Assembly: GCF_015689335.1 (NCBI RefSeq)
Contig: NZ_CP065053.1
Span: 868,001 to 932,000, forward strand
Direction of reading: 5' to 3'
Source: Massilia antarctica
GTDB taxonomy: Bacteria; Pseudomonadota; Gammaproteobacteria; Burkholderiales; Burkholderiaceae_D
Length of the DNA: 64,000 nt
Below the pieces are notes generated by a model. It was not told where the DNA came from. It saw nothing but the letters and a program-made list of their open reading frames with translations, and did no database searches. The first letter of the stretch is position 1. Every line of letters starts with the position of its first letter. A program made the position numbers and the translations under genes. This document shows, piece after piece, positions 61,554-64,000 of this stretch.

Positions 61554-62590
61554 CCAGCGCTCACGACCACGACCACGACCACGATCACGACCGCGCCGGA
61601 CACAGCCACGCGCATGCGCCCGCCAAGGCGGCGGCGCACAAGCACGACCACGGCCATGATCACGACCATGGGCATGGACATGGCCACCATCACCATCAGC
61701 TCGACCCGAACGGCAACGGACGCGCGTTCGCGCTGGCCATCGGCCTGAACACGGTGTTTGTCGGCATCGAATTCTTTTACGGATTCCTGGCCAACTCGAC
61801 GGCGTTGATGGCCGACGCCGGCCACAATCTGTCGGATGTCCTGGGCCTGATGCTGGCCTGGGGCGCGGCCATGCTCACCAAGCGCGCACCGGACGGACGC
61901 TACACCTACGGCTTGCGCAGTTCGTCGATCCTGGCGGCCCTGCTCAACGCCCTGCTGCTGATGCTGGCCTGCGGCGCGATCGGCTGGGAAGCGGTGCACC
62001 GTTTCGCCAATCCGGGGCCGGTGCAGGGCATGACGATGTCGGTGGTGGCCGGCATCGGCGTGCTGGTCAACGGTTTTTCGGCCTGGCTGTTCATGGCCGG
62101 CAGCAAGGACGACCTGAATATCCGGGGCGCTTACCAGCACATGGCGGCCGACGCCGCGATTTCGCTGGGCGTGGTGCTGTCGGGCGTGGCCATCATGTTC
62201 ACCGGCTGGACCTGGCTCGACCCGGCGGTCAGTATCGTGATCGTGCTGCTGATCCTGGCCACTACCTGGGGCTTGCTGCGCGAATCGCTCGACCTGGTGC
62301 TGGCGGCGGTGCCGGCCAATGTGGATGCCGATGCGGTGGGCGACTATCTGAAGGCGCGGCCGGGCGTGGCCGGCGTCCACGACTTGCATATCTGGGCCAT
62401 GAGCACGACCGAAACGGCCCTGACCGCGCACCTGGTGATGCCGGATGGCTACCCGGGCGATGCGGCGCTGGATGCCATCGTGGCGGCGCTCAAGGCCGAT
62501 TATGCGATCCACCACTGCACCTTGCAGGTGGAGCTGGGGACCAGCGATCATAGCTGTACACTGCATGCGGAGCAAGCAAAGCCGGCCTAG
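61550..62590 (+). CDS. Cation diffusion facilitator (zinc/cobalt exporter)
   Basis: A 346-residue CDF transporter with a long His-rich N-terminus (residues about 4-48, many HD and HH pairs), six hydrophobic segments, metal-site motifs MADAGHNLSDVLGL (TM2) and HMAADAAISLGVVL (TM5), and a C-terminal cytoplasmic domain ending in LQVELGTSDHSC. The HxxxD pair in each of TM2 and TM5 suggests zinc or similar metal. It overlaps the ArsR repressor gene, so the two form a metal-induced efflux operon. The exact metal is inferred, not seen. Confidence 0.93.
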   Translation: MTSAHDHDHDHDHDRAGHSHAHAPAKAAAHKHDHGHDHDHGHGHGHHHHQLDPNGNGRAFALAIGLNTVFVGIEFFYGFLANSTALMADAGHNLSDVLGLMLAWGAAMLTKRAPDGRYTYGLRSSSILAALLNALLLMLACGAIGWEAVHRFANPGPVQGMTMSVVAGIGVLVNGFSAWLFMAGSKDDLNIRGAYQHMAADAAISLGVVLSGVAIMFTGWTWLDPAVSIVIVLLILATTWGLLRESLDLVLAAVPANVDADAVGDYLKARPGVAGVHDLHIWAMSTTETALTAHLVMPDGYPGDAALDAIVAALKADYAIHHCTLQVELGTSDHSCTLHAEQAKPA

Positions 62591-62597
62591 CCAGCGT

Positions 62598-63089
62598 TCA
62601 GAACAGGTGTGCGGCCAGGCTGAATTGCTGGTCGGGCTCGCAGCCGAGAAAGCGCTCGCGCGCGATGGTGTCGCCATAGGCGACGTTGTAGATCACTTCC
62701 GAGTATTCCTGGCCGTGCGAGGAAGTGTGGCGCCCGTTGAGCACCAGGCGCGCGCTGTGGCCGGGCGCAAGGCGGATGGCGATGTTGCTCCCGGAACGGC
62801 GCGGCTGGCCTTCCGCCGCGTCCCACCTCAGACCGAGCACCAGCAAGCCATCGTCATGCTCGCGCAGTAGCAGGCTGCGCTCCTTGCGCGGAGCGTGCTC
62901 GGCCCGCTTTTCCTTTGTCAACACGGCGGCGAAGCCATCGTCTTCACGCATCAGGTAATGCTGGCAGCAATACGCCGAGCCGGTTTGCAGCAGCGCAAAC
63001 GCGCGTGGCAGCAATGCCCGTTCGGTGGCGCGTGGCGCGCCGCGGGTGGCTTTGGTCCAGCGGATTTCGACAATTTGCACGGCAATCAT
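62598..63089 (-). CDS. Hypothetical protein
   Basis: A 163-residue soluble protein without recognisable family. It has a Cys pair in AYCCQHYLMREDDG, a basic stretch after it, and a C-terminal half that looks like beta strands (GLLVLGLRWDAAEG, SNIAIRLAPGHSARLVLNGRH). No signal peptide or membrane segment. It lies 13 bases after the SMI1/KNR4 gene in the same direction and converges with the CDF gene (7-base gap, no terminator seen). It may belong to the immunity-type operon that continues off the right edge. Confidence 0.65.
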   Translation of the reverse strand: MIAVQIVEIRWTKATRGAPRATERALLPRAFALLQTGSAYCCQHYLMREDDGFAAVLTKEKRAEHAPRKERSLLLREHDDGLLVLGLRWDAAEGQPRRSGSNIAIRLAPGHSARLVLNGRHTSSHGQEYSEVIYNVAYGDTIARERFLGCEPDQQFSLAAHLF

Positions 63090-63102
63090 GACGTGACCGG
63101 CT

Positions 63103-63741
63103 TCATTTGCCAGGATACTGCGCTTGCGCTTTCAAGCGCAGGTAGTCGAGGAAGTGCCCCGTGTCCGGTTCCACTGTGGACAGGCTGAATTCGTCGTCCT
63201 CTTCCACGAGCCGGTATTCGCCATTCTCATACAAGCCGAGCAGGCATTCCAGGAACTGTTCCAGGCTGGCGCCCGCCTGCACGCGCATAAATTCGCGTCC
63301 TCCGAACGAGATGACCTGACCCACCTTGCCCGCCGGATCAGGATCGAGGTCGATGCCGAGAAAGGCGCCGCCAGCGTCGTCCGCCAAGGGAATCCACGCC
63401 TTGCTGGCGGAACATTGCCGGATGGTTCCCGGTGGAAGGCAGGTGTAGGAAGCAGCGTCATCCCCAAGTTCCCCAGCCGTTTCGAAGGCCCAATGTTTCA
63501 GGGCGTCGTCGAGTGTCAGGAGTGGCAAACCGAAAAACAGACCGATCACATTGTGGTCGGCGTCATCGGCCTGGCCGTTGTGCCAGCGGTACAGCGCACG
63601 CACGGATGACGGCAATGGCGCGCCGATTGCATCCTCGAAGGCGTCGATATCGGCATCGCTGGCGCCGGGTTTCAGGCTCGCCGCCATGTGGGGGAAGCGC
63701 GTTTCAATGCAGCCTTGCAGCCGGTCGAGCAATTCGTTCAT
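63103..63741 (-). CDS. SMI1/KNR4 family protein
   Basis: A 212-residue protein with the SMI1/KNR4 (SUKH-1) signature: SDADIDAFEDAIGAPLPSSVRALYRWHNGQ near residue 30, VIGLFFGLPLLTLDDAL, WIPLADDAGGAFLGIDLDP and GQVISFGGREFM. The SUKH superfamily is widely used as immunity proteins against polymorphic nuclease toxins. Its start overlaps the upstream partial gene by ATGA, and the hypothetical gene follows 13 bases on. No toxin is in the window; one may lie beyond the right edge. Confidence 0.88.
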   Translation of the reverse strand: MNELLDRLQGCIETRFPHMAASLKPGASDADIDAFEDAIGAPLPSSVRALYRWHNGQADDADHNVIGLFFGLPLLTLDDALKHWAFETAGELGDDAASYTCLPPGTIRQCSASKAWIPLADDAGGAFLGIDLDPDPAGKVGQVISFGGREFMRVQAGASLEQFLECLLGLYENGEYRLVEEDDEFSLSTVEPDTGHFLDYLRLKAQAQYPGK

Positions 63742-64000
63742 GGTGTTTTTCCGGGTTTTTGCAGCGTTGAAGGTGGCGGCGCGCCCGCCTCATGCACAAA
63801 GGCGCGGCGGCAAGCCTGGTCCGGCTGCATGTCGACATCGTCCAGGCGCACCATGCGCGGGCCATATTCGAACCAGGGCAGCACAGGTGACTGGCGCTTG
63901 AGCGTGACCTCGTAGACGAGTTGGCTGGATTCCTGATCCTCAACGAGATCGACATGGCAGCGCAGACGCGGCGCGAGCTGTGCGGCATGCTGCCCGGTGA
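63738..64000 (-). CDS. Hypothetical protein, 5' part beyond the window
   Basis: On the minus strand one frame stays open from the right edge (first full codon at 63998) to a TGA at 63738-63740 that overlaps the SMI1/KNR4 start by 4 bases. The peptide includes QLVYEVTLKRQSPVLPWFEY and DVDMQPDQACRRAFVHE and ends in a Pro-rich tail. The coupling supports this frame over an overlapping frame with Ser/Arg-rich, non-natural composition. No family recognised. Confidence 0.7.
   Translation of the reverse strand, partial: TGQHAAQLAPRLRCHVDLVEDQESSQLVYEVTLKRQSPVLPWFEYGPRMVRLDDVDMQPDQACRRAFVHEAGAPPPSTLQKPGKTP

Noticed and set aside
61560..61690. CAC/GAC-rich repetitive stretch as a DNA repeat
   Set aside because: It is explained by the His/Asp-rich metal-binding N-terminus of the CDF protein.

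Overview
The window looks like chromosomal DNA of a high-GC betaproteobacterium, most likely an Oxalobacteraceae member near Massilia, Telluria or Duganella. This is inferred from gene content (five-step hut pathway with HutF, long GGDEF/EAL proteins, curli, PEP-CTERM) and from dispersed GGGGTC(A/T)GACCCC repeats; no species was identified. Nearly all genes are ordinary dense bacterial genes, and many co-directional neighbours overlap by ATGA. Lower-GC accessory patches are visible at 1-1070 (membrane protein plus ImmA/IrrE peptidase), 14640-15622 (REP transposase with its repeats), 28565-29357 (DUF4258/HTH pair) and 52258-53587 (IS4-type insertion sequence).

Layout. 1-3673: edge gene, ImmA/IrrE peptidase, hypoxanthine-type DNA glycosylase, Mpo1-like membrane protein, EamA permease and GNAT acetyltransferase. 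3914-12854: histidine-utilisation operon hutU-hutH-hutG-hutF-hutD-hutI plus a fused betaine/histidine-type ABC protein, read leftwards from a promoter whose spacer is a perfect HutC-type palindrome. 12890-18297: YtcJ-like amidohydrolase, RAYT transposase between inverted REP pairs, an Ada/2OG-oxygenase pair and hutC. 18425-25344: NMT1-sensor hybrid kinase, single REC protein, trxA, rho and type B L31. 25423-31592: GT39-like protein, DUF418 protein, a frameshifted toxin-like gene with an HTH partner, an APC permease with a cytosolic tail, and tRNA-Leu(CAA). 32008-37684: PEP-CTERM protein and a curli operon csgE-csgF-csgG with three repeat-rich fibre proteins.

37767-44250: RlmN/Cfr-family radical SAM enzyme ending in a 27-bp tandem repeat, a solute-binding protein, and a gmd-rmd-GT4-GT4 operon that should make and transfer GDP-D-rhamnose. 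44577-52080: maeB, BNR-type lipoprotein, sterol-desaturase-family hydroxylase, marR-FUSC pair and thiL. 52101-53832: palindromic repeats, one interrupted by an IS with a clean 8-bp target duplication. 53833-59014: an operon of a YfiR-like periplasmic protein, a CHASE8-like hybrid histidine kinase and a REC-PAS-GGDEF-EAL-REC protein, apparently a rewired YfiR/YfiN c-di-GMP module. 59349-62590: pncC, orphan TraL/TraM-like genes, and an ArsR-CDF metal-efflux pair. 62598-64000: a leftward set with an SMI1/KNR4 protein, continuing past the right edge.

The most noteworthy items are the YfiR-kinase-c-di-GMP operon, the chromosomal TraL/TraM pair, the curli operon with unusually long subunits, the RAYT/REP family, the frameshifted DUF4258 gene, and several promoters that place the start codon at the predicted transcription start. 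All functions are read from sequence motifs by eye; no database search was run.
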